Notes: generated by a model not told the origin, from the letters alone. 64,000 nt of DNA from Paenibacillus silagei (GCF_017874735.1 NZ_JAGGLV010000008.1:1-64000), one strand, 5' to 3'; positions 51,086 through 60,897 are shown, numbered from the stretch's first letter. A program made the numbers and translations.

Positions 51086-53002
51086 TTGGCCGATTTACCA
51101 AAAACAGAAAACCTCCCGTCCGCTGAAGATATTTATCTGTTCCATGAGGGCACGAATTATCGCAGCTATACGATGCTTGGCGCGCACATTGCCGTCCAAG
51201 AAGGGCAGGCCGGCGTTCGCTTTACCGTGTGGGCTCCTCATGCGGCATATGTAGGACTGGCGGGAGATCATAACAGCTGGGATGGAACATCCGATCTTGA
51301 TACGTTATATAAGATACCCGATTCAGGATTTTGGAGTCGTTTTTTTCCGGGAATGGAGCCGGGAACTTTTTACAAATACAGGATTACAGGAGCAGATGGT
51401 ACAAGCTTCCTCAAAGCAGACCCATATGCCTTCCACGCGGAAGTTCGCCCGGCAACAGCATCCGTTGTAGCGAATCTGGACGGATACAAATGGGGGGATG
51501 CTGCTTGGAGGCGGAAGAGTAAAGGTCCGTATCAGGCACCCATGAATATTTATGAAATGCATCTGGGCACCTGGCGGCAAAAGGAAGACGGCGAACTCTA
51601 TACTTATCGGGAGATCAGCAGTCTGCTGATTCCTTACCTGAGCGAAATGAGCTATACCCATGTGGAGTTTATGCCGCTCGCTGAACATCCATATGATCTG
51701 TCCTGGGGCTACCAGGGAACCGGTTATTTTGCGGCTACCAGCCGCTTCGGAGAGCCGCAGGATCTGATGTATCTGATCGATCAGCTGCATCAGGCCGGCA
51801 TCGGGGTTATTCTGGACTGGGTTCCTGCCCATTTTGCCAAGGATGCTCATGGCCTACGCCTGTTCGACGGTTCGCCGCTGTATGAGTATGCTGATCCGAT
51901 GCTGGCGGAGAAGCCGGGCTGGGGCACCTTGTCCTTCGATTTCAGCAAGCCGGAAATCTCATCCTTCCTGATCTCCAATGCCTTGTTCTGGTTCGAGAAG
52001 TATCATATTGACGGCATGCGCGTGGATGCGGTTACGAGTATGCTGCGGCTTGATTTCGAGAAGGAACCCCATCAGTACCGGACGAATGAGCATGGCGGGC
52101 TGGAGAATCTGGAGGCTATCCGGTTCATTCAGCAGCTCAACCAGACGATTTTCCAGTATTATCCGAAGGCGCTCATGATGGCGGAAGAATCCAGTGCCTG
52201 GCCGGGTGTAACCTCGCCGGTGCATGAAGGGGGCCTGGGCTTCAACTACAAATGGAATATGGGCTGGATGAATGACACCTTGGGCTACATAGAACGGGAT
52301 TTCGATTCGCGCCCTTATCATCATAATTTGTTGACCTTCCCGATATGCTATGCGTATGCCGAGAACTATACACTTCCGCTGTCGCATGACGAAGTAGTGC
52401 ACGGCAAGAAGTCGCTGCTGGACAAAATGCCGGGGTCCTATGAGCAGAAATTCGCCGGTCTGCGCCAGCTTCTGGGGTATCAGATCAGCCATCCGGGCAA
52501 GAAGCTGCTGTTCATGGGCGGAGAGTTCGGGCAATTCATAGAATGGAAGGATCAGGATCAGCTTGACTGGCTGCTGCTGGATTATGAGAGCCACCGGCGG
52601 ATGCAGGCCTATACAGCTGCGCTGAATAAGCTATACCTTGCCGAAAAAGCGCTGTGGGAGCTCGATCATGACATGACGGGCTACCAGTGGATCGATGCCG
52701 ATGACAGCGGGCAGAGTGTCGTATCCTATATCCGCAGAGGCAAACGTCCGGTAGACACGCTCTTGATTATTATCAACTTCCAGCCGGCCGAGCGCCGCCA
52801 TTACCGTATCGGCGTGCCGCGTCCGGGTGTTTATGAAGAGTTATTTAGCTCGGAGAGCAACGAATACGGCGGATCGGGCTTCCATAATGAGCCGCTGAAG
52901 AGCACCAAGACCGAGTGGCATAATCAGGTGAACAGTATAGAACTGACCCTGCCGCCACTTAGCTTCTTGGTGCTTAAGAAGTCAGGCCGCAAGACCGTTT
53001 AA
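51086..53002 (+). CDS. glgB: 1,4-alpha-glucan branching enzyme (GlgB), 638 aa
   Basis: Forms alpha-1,6 branches in glycogen. An N-terminal carbohydrate-binding beta-sandwich (CBM48, about 35-130, VRFTVWAPHAAYVGLAGDHN) precedes the GH13 TIM barrel: YTHVEFMPLAEHPYDLSWGY, GMRVDAVTSMLRLDF with the catalytic Asp, MMAEESSAWPG with the Glu, and LPLSHDEVVHGKKSLL with the third acid residue. TTG at 51086 with AAGGTGGTGATGA upstream. glgA starts 45 nt after its stop, so the two are co-transcribed. Typical size for the family. Confidence 0.95.
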   Translation: MADLPKTENLPSAEDIYLFHEGTNYRSYTMLGAHIAVQEGQAGVRFTVWAPHAAYVGLAGDHNSWDGTSDLDTLYKIPDSGFWSRFFPGMEPGTFYKYRITGADGTSFLKADPYAFHAEVRPATASVVANLDGYKWGDAAWRRKSKGPYQAPMNIYEMHLGTWRQKEDGELYTYREISSLLIPYLSEMSYTHVEFMPLAEHPYDLSWGYQGTGYFAATSRFGEPQDLMYLIDQLHQAGIGVILDWVPAHFAKDAHGLRLFDGSPLYEYADPMLAEKPGWGTLSFDFSKPEISSFLISNALFWFEKYHIDGMRVDAVTSMLRLDFEKEPHQYRTNEHGGLENLEAIRFIQQLNQTIFQYYPKALMMAEESSAWPGVTSPVHEGGLGFNYKWNMGWMNDTLGYIERDFDSRPYHHNLLTFPICYAYAENYTLPLSHDEVVHGKKSLLDKMPGSYEQKFAGLRQLLGYQISHPGKKLLFMGGEFGQFIEWKDQDQLDWLLLDYESHRRMQAYTAALNKLYLAEKALWELDHDMTGYQWIDADDSGQSVVSYIRRGKRPVDTLLIIINFQPAERRHYRIGVPRPGVYEELFSSESNEYGGSGFHNEPLKSTKTEWHNQVNSIELTLPPLSFLVLKKSGRKTV

Positions 53003-53047
53003 GGGCAGGAAGTGTCCGAATAAGCCACTATATAAGGGGGAGATGGA

Positions 53048-54484
53048 ATGAAAGTATTATTTGCTGCGGCGGAAGCCCATCCATTTATCAAAACAGGCGG
53101 ACTGGCCGATGTCATCGGCGCTTTGCCGAAAGCCCTCAAGGCGGCCGGGGTCGATGTCCGGGTAATTTTGCCCAAATACAAAGGAATTCCTGAGAAGTAT
53201 TCCGCTCAGATGGAGCATGTCGCTACTCTGGAGGTCCCGATTGGCTGGCGCAATCAGTATTGCGGGATCGAAAAGGTGGTATTTGAAGGGATTCCCGTCT
53301 ATTTCATCGACAATGAGTATTACTTCGGCCGTGACGGAATCTATGGCTATATGGATGACGGCGAGCGGTTCGCGTACTTCAACCGGGCGGTGCTGGAATG
53401 TCTGCCGGCCATTAGCTTCCAGCCGGATGTAATCCATTGCCATGACTGGCATGCTGCGGTGGTTCCGCTGCTGCTGCAGGCGCATTACCGGCATAATCCG
53501 TTCTACAGTGAGATGCGTACGGTATTCACCATACATAATCTCCTGTATCAGGGAGTCTTCCCGTATACCGTGCTGGGTGAGCTGCTGGGTCTGGACGACA
53601 GTTATTTCCTGGGCGTGGAGTATTACGGGAATGTGAATTATATGAAGGGCGGGATTGTCTACAGTGACCATGTCACCACCGTCAGCCCGACATATGCCGA
53701 TGAGATCCGGACCCCGTACTACGGCTATGGTCTCGATGGTCTCCTGACTGCGCGCTCTGACGCGCTCAGCGGCATTGTGAACGGAATTGATACCAAGAGC
53801 TATAATCCGTCCAGTGATACGGCAATCTTCACCAAGTACCGCTCTAACCTGGCCAAAAAAGCCGAGAACAAGCTGGGACTCCAGCAGGAGCTTGGATTGC
53901 CGGTGGCCCCTTACATTCCAATGGTAGCTATGGTTACGCGTCTGGTGGATTCCAAGGGACTGGATCTGCTAACCCGTGTGCTGGATGAGCTGCTGTACTA
54001 CGATGACATTCAGTTCGTGCTGCTGGGGACGGGGGATGAAGTCTACGAACGCTGGTTCCGTGAGGCGCAGTGGCGTTATCCGACCAAGCTGTCGTCACAG
54101 ATTACCTTCAGTGATGCCTTGTCCCGCAAAATCTACGCCGCCAGCGACATCTTCCTGATGCCGTCCAAATTCGAGCCTTGCGGCATCAGCCAGCTCCTCG
54201 CGCTACGTTACGGCAGCATTCCGGTGGTCCGTGAGACAGGCGGGCTGAACGATACCGTGCAGGCATACAACGAATATACCGGTGAGGGCAACGGCTTCAC
54301 CTTCAAGGATTATAACGCCCATGATATGATGCATACGCTCCGCCGCGCCGTATCGTTCTACCACAAGCCCGAGCACTGGAAAAAAGTAGCCAAAAACGCT
54401 TTCTCCGGCGACTACAGCTGGAACGTATCCGCTCAGCAGTACATTGATATTTATAACAAGATTACTGTGGCTGCGGAGGAATAG
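53048..54484 (+). CDS. glgA: Glycogen synthase (GlgA, ADP-glucose type), 478 aa
   Basis: GT5 family glucosyltransferase, elongating alpha-1,4-glucan from ADP-glucose. The N-terminal signature KTGGLADVIGALPKALKAAG (about 16-35) binds ADP-glucose. DVIHCHDWHAAVVPLLLQ, TIHNLLYQGVFP and the C-terminal FEPCGISQLLALRYGSIPVV (about 379-398) are the family blocks. Start ATG with GGGGGAG upstream. Length equals the usual 477-480. Strong terminator follows at 54507. Confidence 0.96.
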   Translation: MKVLFAAAEAHPFIKTGGLADVIGALPKALKAAGVDVRVILPKYKGIPEKYSAQMEHVATLEVPIGWRNQYCGIEKVVFEGIPVYFIDNEYYFGRDGIYGYMDDGERFAYFNRAVLECLPAISFQPDVIHCHDWHAAVVPLLLQAHYRHNPFYSEMRTVFTIHNLLYQGVFPYTVLGELLGLDDSYFLGVEYYGNVNYMKGGIVYSDHVTTVSPTYADEIRTPYYGYGLDGLLTARSDALSGIVNGIDTKSYNPSSDTAIFTKYRSNLAKKAENKLGLQQELGLPVAPYIPMVAMVTRLVDSKGLDLLTRVLDELLYYDDIQFVLLGTGDEVYERWFREAQWRYPTKLSSQITFSDALSRKIYAASDIFLMPSKFEPCGISQLLALRYGSIPVVRETGGLNDTVQAYNEYTGEGNGFTFKDYNAHDMMHTLRRAVSFYHKPEHWKKVAKNAFSGDYSWNVSAQQYIDIYNKITVAAEE

Positions 54485-54506
54485 CATTCTTGCTTTTGCT
54501 TTAAAA

Positions 54507-54547
54507 AAAGGCACTCACCCGATCAGCATGAACCGGGGAGTGCCTTT
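54507..54547. terminator. Bidirectional terminator behind glgA
   Basis: AAAGGCACTC (54507-54516) pairs with GAGTGCCTTT (54538-54547), inner CCCG/CGGG; A-run before, T after. Serves glgA and the convergent SnoaL-like gene. Confidence 0.85.
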
Positions 54548-54571
54548 GTGTGTTTATGTGTAAGCTCAAGC

Positions 54572-54943
54572 TCAGCTATAAGGATAATAATGCGGTATTT
54601 TCGATTGAAATTCCTTTAGACTCACGATTTGATTCTCAGCGTTAAATTCAACTATGGAGACTCCGTCAAACGCATCGTTCACTGCATCATACTCATACTT
54701 AAAGTACCATTCAACCACAGTCATATGGCCTTGATGGATGAATTGCTTGATTGTCCAGCTCAATACGGTTCCGCGTGTATTCCAGTCCTCGAACCATAAT
54801 AACAGGGTGCCTAATCCCCGATACTGAGGGCCGTAGCTTTCGGTGTAGACGATGTTCGGATCGAAGATGGTGCTTAATATAGAGTTATCCTTGTTGATCC
54901 ATGAATCGAAATATTGTCTGATCCGCTGCTCACGTTCAATCAT
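54572..54943 (-). CDS. SnoaL-like / NTF2-fold protein, 123 aa
   Basis: Small alpha+beta-cone protein. The start REQRIRQYFDSWINKDNSIL, then FDPNIVYTESYGPQYRGLG and GTVLSWTIKQFIHQGHMTVVEW, then the closing strand SIVEFNAENQIVSLKEFQSK, are typical of the NTF2/SnoaL fold. Such proteins may be enzymes or binding domains; active residues cannot be chosen here. ATG at 54943 follows GGAGGTG and lies 8 nt inside the end of the amylase gene, so translation is probably coupled. The longer frame reads into the amylase. Confidence 0.8.
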   Translation of the reverse strand: MIEREQRIRQYFDSWINKDNSILSTIFDPNIVYTESYGPQYRGLGTLLLWFEDWNTRGTVLSWTIKQFIHQGHMTVVEWYFKYEYDAVNDAFDGVSIVEFNAENQIVSLKEFQSKIPHYYPYS

Positions 54944-56699
54944 TAGATCCCACCTCCACAATATGCCGGAACAGAATCCGGTACTCGTACGGCTCCAGTG
55001 CCACATTCATCATCCCGCGTTCCGGGGCTACTGCTTCGCCGGTCAGCGCATCCAGCCAGTCACTGGTCTCCATCGGGTGGCTGAGCGTGCGTTGCTGCGG
55101 TGAATTGTTCATCCAGACCGTGAAATGGATCAGCTCATCTGCGCGCTCATAGACAATGCACGGGTCATGCTCACAGGCCTGAAGAATCCGGAAGCGGCCT
55201 TCACGAAGCGCCTTATGCTCCTTGCGCAAGCTAATCATCATCCGGTAAAAGTCATACAGCTCGCGGTCCTGCTTGCCCTGATCCCATTCCATACATTTGC
55301 GGCAATCCGGGTCCTCGTAGCCGGTCAGGCCAATCTCATCGCCGTAATAGATGCAGGGGGTGCCCATGAAGGTGAACAGGAAGACGACCGTCAGCTTCAG
55401 CTTCCGTTTGTCTTCACCAAGCACGGTGAGCAGGCGGGGGGTGTCATGGCTGCCAAGCAGATTGAAGACCACCTCGTTCGTCTGCTGCGGATAACGCATG
55501 AGCAGGCCGCCGATCCGGTGACCGAAGGTGATGCCGTCCATCCCGCCGTTGAAGAATTCCAGCACCGTCCCCGAGAAGGGATAGTTCATCACCGAATCGA
55601 ACTGGTCGCCGAGCAGCCAGGTTAAGGAGTCGCTCCATACCTCGCCGACGATGTAGGCATCCGGGTTCGCGGCTTTGACCACCTTGCGGAAATCGCGCCA
55701 GAAGTGATGGTCCACCTCGTTGGCCACATCCAGCCGCCAGCCGTCCACCTTGATCTCCTTGATCCAGTATTCGGCCACCTCCAGCAGATAAGATTTTACT
55801 TCATGATTGGCGGTGTTGAACTTCGGCATATTGCCGTAGAAGCCGAACGTGTCATAGGTGGGAATACCGTCCACAATCTCAGCCGGAAAAGAGTTCACAT
55901 GGAACCAGTCCCGGTAGACGGAGTATTCCCCTTTGGCCAGCACATCCTGGAAGGGCGGGAACTGATCGCTGCAATGGTTGAACACCGCGTCAAGCATGAC
56001 GCGTAAGCCCCGTCTGTGGCATTCCTCGACGACCTGCTTCAGCAGCTCATTATCGCCGAAATGCGGGTCAACTCTCCGGTAATCCACAATGTCATATTTA
56101 TGGTTGGAAGGGGAGACGAATAGCGGCGTGAAGTAGAGGGCGTTGACGCCCAGCTCCTGCAGATCATCCAGATGGTCCAGCACGCCCTGAAGGTCCCCGC
56201 CGAAGAAATTATTCAGCTCAGGCTTGCCGCCCCAAGGCTGCGTGCCTTCCGGATTAATCAGGGGATTGCCATTCGCGAAACGCTCGGTCATGATCTGGTA
56301 GAATACGGCATCCTTTGCCCAGGGAGGAACCCGGAACAAGTCGATCCCGTGGATATAGGGGAATTCGTAGAAGTGATTCGGCGGCGGAGGACACTCAGAG
56401 CGAATACCGTTATCGAGCAGATAGACCGTCTCCATACCCTTACTTACGCGAAAAGTATAGCTAAGCCGCTTATATTTGGGCCGGACCGCCGCTTCCCAAT
56501 AGTCGAATTTGTCATCGGAGGCGGCCTTCTCCATGATAATGTCATAAGAGGTATGCTGCCAATCATACTTGTCGCCGGTGAGGGCGACTACGTAGTCCAC
56601 ATCATCACGTTTGGTGCGCACACGCAGATGAATCGTTTCAGTATCATAGGCATAGGCCCATTTGTCACGGGGAACATGGTACATCGCTTCAAGCAGCAT
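54936..56699 (-). CDS. Neopullulanase/cyclomaltodextrinase-type alpha-amylase, GH13_20, 587 aa
   Basis: Hydrolyses maltodextrins, cyclodextrins or pullulan. An N-terminal CBM34-like domain (about 1-125) is followed by the GH13 barrel: VMLDAVFNHCSDQFP (region I), GWRLDVANEVDHHFW with the nucleophile Asp, YIVGEVWSDS with the acid-base Glu, and LLGSHDTPRLLT with the third acid. The ending is a beta-sandwich. ATG at 56699 has AGGAGGTG 5 nt upstream; the frame open to 57323 is antisense to the next gene and is rejected. No signal peptide, so the enzyme is cytoplasmic, suited to glycogen or maltodextrin turnover next to glgA/glgB. Confidence 0.93.
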   Translation of the reverse strand: MLLEAMYHVPRDKWAYAYDTETIHLRVRTKRDDVDYVVALTGDKYDWQHTSYDIIMEKAASDDKFDYWEAAVRPKYKRLSYTFRVSKGMETVYLLDNGIRSECPPPPNHFYEFPYIHGIDLFRVPPWAKDAVFYQIMTERFANGNPLINPEGTQPWGGKPELNNFFGGDLQGVLDHLDDLQELGVNALYFTPLFVSPSNHKYDIVDYRRVDPHFGDNELLKQVVEECHRRGLRVMLDAVFNHCSDQFPPFQDVLAKGEYSVYRDWFHVNSFPAEIVDGIPTYDTFGFYGNMPKFNTANHEVKSYLLEVAEYWIKEIKVDGWRLDVANEVDHHFWRDFRKVVKAANPDAYIVGEVWSDSLTWLLGDQFDSVMNYPFSGTVLEFFNGGMDGITFGHRIGGLLMRYPQQTNEVVFNLLGSHDTPRLLTVLGEDKRKLKLTVVFLFTFMGTPCIYYGDEIGLTGYEDPDCRKCMEWDQGKQDRELYDFYRMMISLRKEHKALREGRFRILQACEHDPCIVYERADELIHFTVWMNNSPQQRTLSHPMETSDWLDALTGEAVAPERGMMNVALEPYEYRILFRHIVEVGSND

Positions 56700-56843
56700 A
56701 GTAGCACCTCCTGTAAGTTGGGTGGAAGCTGTAATGATTCGTGCGGCATTTGGAGATAATCTATAGTAGATAGTATTATATACCACCTTCATAGGATGTG
56801 CATTTTTTTGTCGCCGTAACAGGTTTTTGTCACAAAATCGTCT

Positions 56844-56872
56844 TTGCATATTCATGCGAAGTGATTTATAAT
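56844..56872 (+). promoter_or_regulatory. Promoter of the amino-acid ABC operon
   Basis: TTGCAT (56844-56849), 17-bp spacer, TATAAT (56867-56872), 60 nt before the start codon. Confidence 0.7.
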
Positions 56873-56931
56873 AAGTCGGTCCATGGGACGGATAGAATAG
56901 AGAATATAAATAGAACAGGGAGACGAGACAA

Positions 56932-57756
56932 ATGAACAAATGGGGTAAACTTTCTATGGGACTGCTGCTGGCAGCAGGACTCTTGGCCGGATGCGGCTCC
57001 AATAACGATAAGAACAATACCGCAGCAAGCGGAAATGGCGGTGCTGCAAGCACGGAGGCTCCGGCCAAGAAGCTGATTATGGGTACAAGCGCAGACTTTC
57101 CTCCATATGAATTCCACAAGATGGTTGAAGGTACGGATACGATTGTTGGTTTCGATATCGAGATTGCCAAGGAGATTGCCGCTGATTTGGGCCAGGAGCT
57201 GGAGGTTAAGGATCTTCCGTTCGACTCTTTGCTGAATGAGCTGGCAAGCGGCCGGATCGATATGGTGATCTCGGGACTTAGCCCGACACCGGAACGCGCT
57301 GAAGCTGTAGGTCTCTCGGACATCTACTATAAGGCAGAGCAGGCTGTCGTAGTGCGTGAAGCCGACAAGGACAAATTCGCCAGCATGGACGCACTGAAGG
57401 GTGCCAAGATCGGAATTCAGACCGGTTCCATCCAGGAGGGGATCGCCAAGGGCATCGAAGGCGCACAGCTGACCTCCCTCAGCAAAATCTCCGAAATCGT
57501 CCTGCAGCTGCAGTCGAACCGGGTGGATGCTTCCATCATGGAAGGACCTGTTGCCAAGTCCTTTGTGAAGAACGTCAAGGGCCTCGTGATCACGGATGCC
57601 AAGCCGGAGGTTGAAGATGACGGCTATGTCATCGGTGTGAAGAAGGGCAACACCGAGCTGCTCGATCAAGTGAATAAGACACTCGGACGGCTGAACTCCG
57701 AAGGCAAGATTGATGAATTTGTAGCGGCAGCAAGCGAGCTTGCTGAGAGCAAATAA
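56932..57756 (+). CDS. Polar amino-acid ABC transporter substrate-binding lipoprotein, 274 aa
   Basis: Lipid-anchored binding protein: MNKWGKLSMGLLLAAGL then LAGC. A Asn/Gly/Ala-rich linker (to about 45) is followed by the bacterial extracellular solute-binding family 3 fold: IMGTSADFPPYEFHKM, VGFDIEIAKEIAADLGQ, DMVISGLSPTPERAEAV (about 106-122) and KIGIQTGSIQEGIA. The Asp/Arg pattern is that of amino-acid binders; Arg, Gln or cystine are all possible. ATG after GGGAG. The permease and ATPase genes follow, with a hairpin between (57834-57869). Confidence 0.94.
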   Translation: MNKWGKLSMGLLLAAGLLAGCGSNNDKNNTAASGNGGAASTEAPAKKLIMGTSADFPPYEFHKMVEGTDTIVGFDIEIAKEIAADLGQELEVKDLPFDSLLNELASGRIDMVISGLSPTPERAEAVGLSDIYYKAEQAVVVREADKDKFASMDALKGAKIGIQTGSIQEGIAKGIEGAQLTSLSKISEIVLQLQSNRVDASIMEGPVAKSFVKNVKGLVITDAKPEVEDDGYVIGVKKGNTELLDQVNKTLGRLNSEGKIDEFVAAASELAESK

Positions 57757-57833
57757 CACGCGAAAGCCGCATATACGGTTAGCGGAGATCAAGATAGGCC
57801 CGCAGCTGGCTGCGGGATTATGCTCTACCATGC

Positions 57834-57869
57834 AGAAAATGGCGGTGATCCGCCGTTTTCTATTTTTTT
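57834..57869 (+). terminator. Internal terminator-like hairpin in the ABC operon
   Basis: AGAAAATGGCGG (57834-57845) pairs with CCGCCGTTTTCT (57850-57861, one mismatch), loop TGAT, then seven T. It may stop most transcripts after the binding-protein gene and favour a higher level of binding protein over the membrane parts. Confidence 0.75.
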
Positions 57870-57892
57870 GAGAAGAGGAGGGTTTGAGGGCA

Positions 57893-58552
57893 ATGAATGT
57901 ATTCGATATGGCTTATGAGTACCGCAATTTATTCTTATCCGGTCTGCAGTACACACTGCTGCTTGCGGTGCTGGGGGTATTCTTCGGTTTCGTACTAGGC
58001 ATCCTGGTTTCGCTCCTGCGGATGTCCAAATGGAGAATTCTGCGCTTTATCGCCACCGCATGGGTGGAATTCTTACGCGGGACGCCGATGCTGGTGCAAT
58101 TGTTTCTGATTCACTACGGCCTGCCGGAGTTTGGGATTTCGCTGTCCCCGATTCAGTCGGGTGCGATCACACTTACGATTAACAGCTCGGCATATTTGGC
58201 TGAGATTTTCCGTGCCGGAATTCAAGGGGTGGACCGCGGCCAGATGGAGGCGGCTCGTTCACTCGGAATGAAGCAGGGCATGACCATGCGTTACATCATT
58301 TTGCCGCAGGCATTGAAGAACGTATTGCCTGCCATCGGCAACGAATTCATTACAATTATTAAGGAGTCCTCTATCGTATCGATGATTGGTGTAGCGGATC
58401 TGCTGTTCCAAGCCAGAACAATAACCACCATTACTTATGAAGGACTTAGTCCGCTGCTTGTGATTGCGGTCATGTATTTCGTACTAACATTCACACTATC
58501 CAAGCTGCTGGGTATATTGGAACGGAGGCTGAACACGGATGATCGAGGTTAA
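57893..58552 (+). CDS. Amino-acid ABC transporter permease, 219 aa
   Basis: Membrane subunit of the His/Glu/Gln/Arg importer family, about five hydrophobic segments. The start ([20 protein letters not shown]) and the block [20 protein letters not shown] are typical, as is the ATPase-contact EAA loop [20 protein letters not shown] (about 120-139). ATG at 57893 is about 10 nt past GAGGAGG; TTG at 57884 lies too close to it. It overlaps the ATPase gene by 14 nt. Confidence 0.93.
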   Translation: MNVFDMAYEYRNLFLSGLQYTLLLAVLGVFFGFVLGILVSLLRMSKWRILRFIATAWVEFLRGTPMLVQLFLIHYGLPEFGISLSPIQSGAITLTINSSAYLAEIFRAGIQGVDRGQMEAARSLGMKQGMTMRYIILPQALKNVLPAIGNEFITIIKESSIVSMIGVADLLFQARTITTITYEGLSPLLVIAVMYFVLTFTLSKLLGILERRLNTDDRG

Positions 58553-59261
58553 GAACCTGCGGAAGAGCTTTGGGAAGCTGGAGATCCTGAAGGGCATTGA
58601 TCTGAATATTCACAAGGGGGAGGTCGTTGTTGTCATCGGTCCCAGCGGATCGGGTAAAAGCACCTTTCTGCGCTGCCTGAACCTGCTGGAGCAGCCCACA
58701 GGCGGGGAGATCAGCTTCGAGGGTCAATCCATTACCGCGAAGGGCCATGACATCAACGTGACCCGCGAGAAAATGGGGATGGTGTTCCAGCAATTCAACC
58801 TGTTCCCGCACAAATCCGTGCTGCAGAACATTATGCTCGCTCCGCTCAAGGTGAAGAAACAGCAGGCCGCTGAGGCCGAGAAGTACGCGATGGAGCTGCT
58901 GCGGACTGTAGGCCTTGAAGACAAGCGCGATGCTTATCCGGCGCAGCTCTCCGGCGGACAGAAGCAGCGGATCGCAATCGCCCGGGCGCTGGCTATGCAG
59001 CCGCATGTCATGCTGTTCGACGAGCCAACCTCGGCGCTGGACCCGGAGATGGTCGGTGAAGTGCTGGAGGTTATGAAGCAGCTGGCGGTGAACGGCATGA
59101 CCATGGTGATTGTGACGCACGAGATGGGCTTCGCCCGTGAAGTAGGGGACCGAATCCTGTTCATGGACGGCGGAGTGATTGTGGAGCAGGGGACACCGGC
59201 AGAGGTGTTCGGTCATCCCAAGCATGCCCGCACGCGCGATTTTCTCAGCAAGGTATTATAG
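58539..59261 (+). CDS. Amino-acid ABC transporter ATP-binding protein (GlnQ-like), 240 aa
   Basis: Walker A is [17 protein letters not shown] (about 32-48), Q-loop [11 protein letters not shown], signature [16 protein letters not shown], Walker [20 protein letters not shown], then [11 protein letters not shown] with the switch His. Matches the GlnQ/ArtR group. Overlaps the permease by 14 nt, indicating translational coupling. Ends with a terminator at 59272. Confidence 0.95.
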   Translation: MIEVKNLRKSFGKLEILKGIDLNIHKGEVVVVIGPSGSGKSTFLRCLNLLEQPTGGEISFEGQSITAKGHDINVTREKMGMVFQQFNLFPHKSVLQNIMLAPLKVKKQQAAEAEKYAMELLRTVGLEDKRDAYPAQLSGGQKQRIAIARALAMQPHVMLFDEPTSALDPEMVGEVLEVMKQLAVNGMTMVIVTHEMGFAREVGDRILFMDGGVIVEQGTPAEVFGHPKHARTRDFLSKVL

Positions 59262-59271
59262 AAGGCTGGCT

Positions 59272-59298
59272 AAATAACCCCACCATATGGGGTTATTT
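59272..59298 (+). terminator. ABC operon terminator
   Basis: AAATAACCCC (59272-59281) pairs with GGGGTTATTT (59289-59298), then TATTTT. Confidence 0.85.
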
Positions 59299-59302
59299 TA
59301 TT

Positions 59303-59331
59303 TTGGCGGAGTGCACAATGGGTGATATAGT
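59303..59331 (+). promoter_or_regulatory. ppx: ppx promoter
   Basis: TTGGCG (59303-59308), 17-bp spacer, TATAGT (59326-59331). Transcription would start near 59338, so an ATG there would have no leader; this supports the start at 59371. Confidence 0.65.
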
Positions 59332-59370
59332 ATACAAATGATCAATCTACTTGAAAAGGAGTACATACAG

Positions 59371-60897
59371 ATGAGAGATGATCTTTGCCGGATCGGCATT
59401 ATTGATATTGGTTCCAACTCTATACGACTTGTAATTTATGACACGACGCAGGCAGGCGGCTACAAAATCATCAAGGAATGTAAGTACTCTGCCCGTTTGA
59501 GCGAGAAGATTACGAAGGAGGGCAGGCTGGAGAAGAAGGATATGGATACGATCATACCTGTTCTTCAGCAGTTCAAGGAGATCTGTGATGATTTTGAAGT
59601 AGAGAGAATCCGCGCAGGCGCCACCGCCGCCATTCGAAATGCAGCGAACTCAGCGGAGATCATCAGCTATCTGTCAGAGGCTTCGTCGATTCCGATTGAG
59701 GTGGTCAGCGGATATCAGGAGGCATATTTCGGCTTCCTTGGGGTGATTAATGCTTTTGACGTCCAGGATGGCTTCGTGATTGATATCGGCGGGGGCAGTA
59801 CCGAGGTTACCTTATTCCGCGGACGGCGTTATCAGCAGAGTATCTCGTTCCCGTTCGGTGCGGTCAACACCAATCAGATGTTCAGCCAGGGCGGCAACTG
59901 GAATGCGGATCAGCTCCGCAAGCTGCAATTATACGTAACCGGCAGGCTGGTGGAGCATGACTGGCTATCGACGGGCACTGGACTTCCGCTATACGGACTG
60001 GGAGGAACGCTTCGCTCACTGGCTAAGCTCGATCAGAGGAACCGCGATTATTCGCTGCCTAATTCCCATGGTTACGTACTGGAGAACGAGACGATCGAAC
60101 GGTTCATGGAGGTTCTGCCCGCTACCCCGTTTGAGAAGCGCAAGGATCTGGACGGGCTGTCCAAAAGCCGGGCGGATATCATCGTGTCCGGGCTGATTAT
60201 TTTCCATACCGTCTATCATTACATTGGAGCCAGCCGGGCGCTGATCAGCGGCGAAGGCCTGCGTGAGGGCATGCTGCATGATCTGCTGGAGCCGGAGCAA
60301 CCGGTGCGTGACAGCGCGCTGGAGTACAGTCTGGATACGATTATCCGCTTCGATATCCGTACCTCCAAGCGGCATCTCGACCATATCAACAAGCTGGCGC
60401 TGAGCCTGCTGGGGGCCTTTGATCGGGAAGGGGACCGGGAGGAGCAGGAGATGCTGGTCTATGTGGCGATTATGCTGCACCGGACAGGCTCCAACATTAA
60501 CTATTATCAGTCCAAGCGGCACACTCACTACTGGCTGATGAATTCACCCATCCGGGGACTGACGCACCGCCAGCTGATTCTTAGCGCGTACATCGCTTCC
60601 TACAGCACAAAAAGCCGGAAGCAGAAACTGTCCCTGATGCATAAGGACATTTTGCTGCCTTCCGACGAGGAATGGATTCATAAGCTGGGTACATTAGTGC
60701 AGTTAAGCATTGCGCTGGACAGCACCGAGATCGGCATTGTCAGCGGGCTGAAGTCCCGTCTGCATAATCATACGCTGGATCTGGAGCTTCAGGGCGGACA
60801 GGTGCTTATCGGCCTGGAGGACATTGAGAATGCACTCAAAGCCTTCAGGAATGCTTGGTCGGTGAAGGTAAAGCTCGGCTTCCCTTCCAGCGGGTAA
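59371..60897 (+). CDS. ppx: Exopolyphosphatase, Ppx/GppA family, 508 aa
   Basis: Releases phosphate from polyphosphate ends (or hydrolyses pppGpp). The ASKHA-fold motifs are GIIDIGSNSIRLVIYD (about 9-24), the catalytic-Glu region GYQEAYFG, GFVIDIGGGSTEVTLF (about 132-147) and PLYGLGGTLRSLAKL. The C-terminal ~200 residues are the HD-like helical part (RHLDHINKLALSLLG). ATG at 59371 has AAAGGAG about 9 nt upstream. Its last 53 nt overlap the 3' end of the convergent ppk. Confidence 0.93.
   Translation: MRDDLCRIGIIDIGSNSIRLVIYDTTQAGGYKIIKECKYSARLSEKITKEGRLEKKDMDTIIPVLQQFKEICDDFEVERIRAGATAAIRNAANSAEIISYLSEASSIPIEVVSGYQEAYFGFLGVINAFDVQDGFVIDIGGGSTEVTLFRGRRYQQSISFPFGAVNTNQMFSQGGNWNADQLRKLQLYVTGRLVEHDWLSTGTGLPLYGLGGTLRSLAKLDQRNRDYSLPNSHGYVLENETIERFMEVLPATPFEKRKDLDGLSKSRADIIVSGLIIFHTVYHYIGASRALISGEGLREGMLHDLLEPEQPVRDSALEYSLDTIIRFDIRTSKRHLDHINKLALSLLGAFDREGDREEQEMLVYVAIMLHRTGSNINYYQSKRHTHYWLMNSPIRGLTHRQLILSAYIASYSTKSRKQKLSLMHKDILLPSDEEWIHKLGTLVQLSIALDSTEIGIVSGLKSRLHNHTLDLELQGGQVLIGLEDIENALKAFRNAWSVKVKLGFPSSG

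Noticed and set aside
56700..57323. N-terminal extension of the amylase ORF
   Set aside because: It is antisense to the binding-protein gene, and a strong RBS and CBM34 start occur at 56699.
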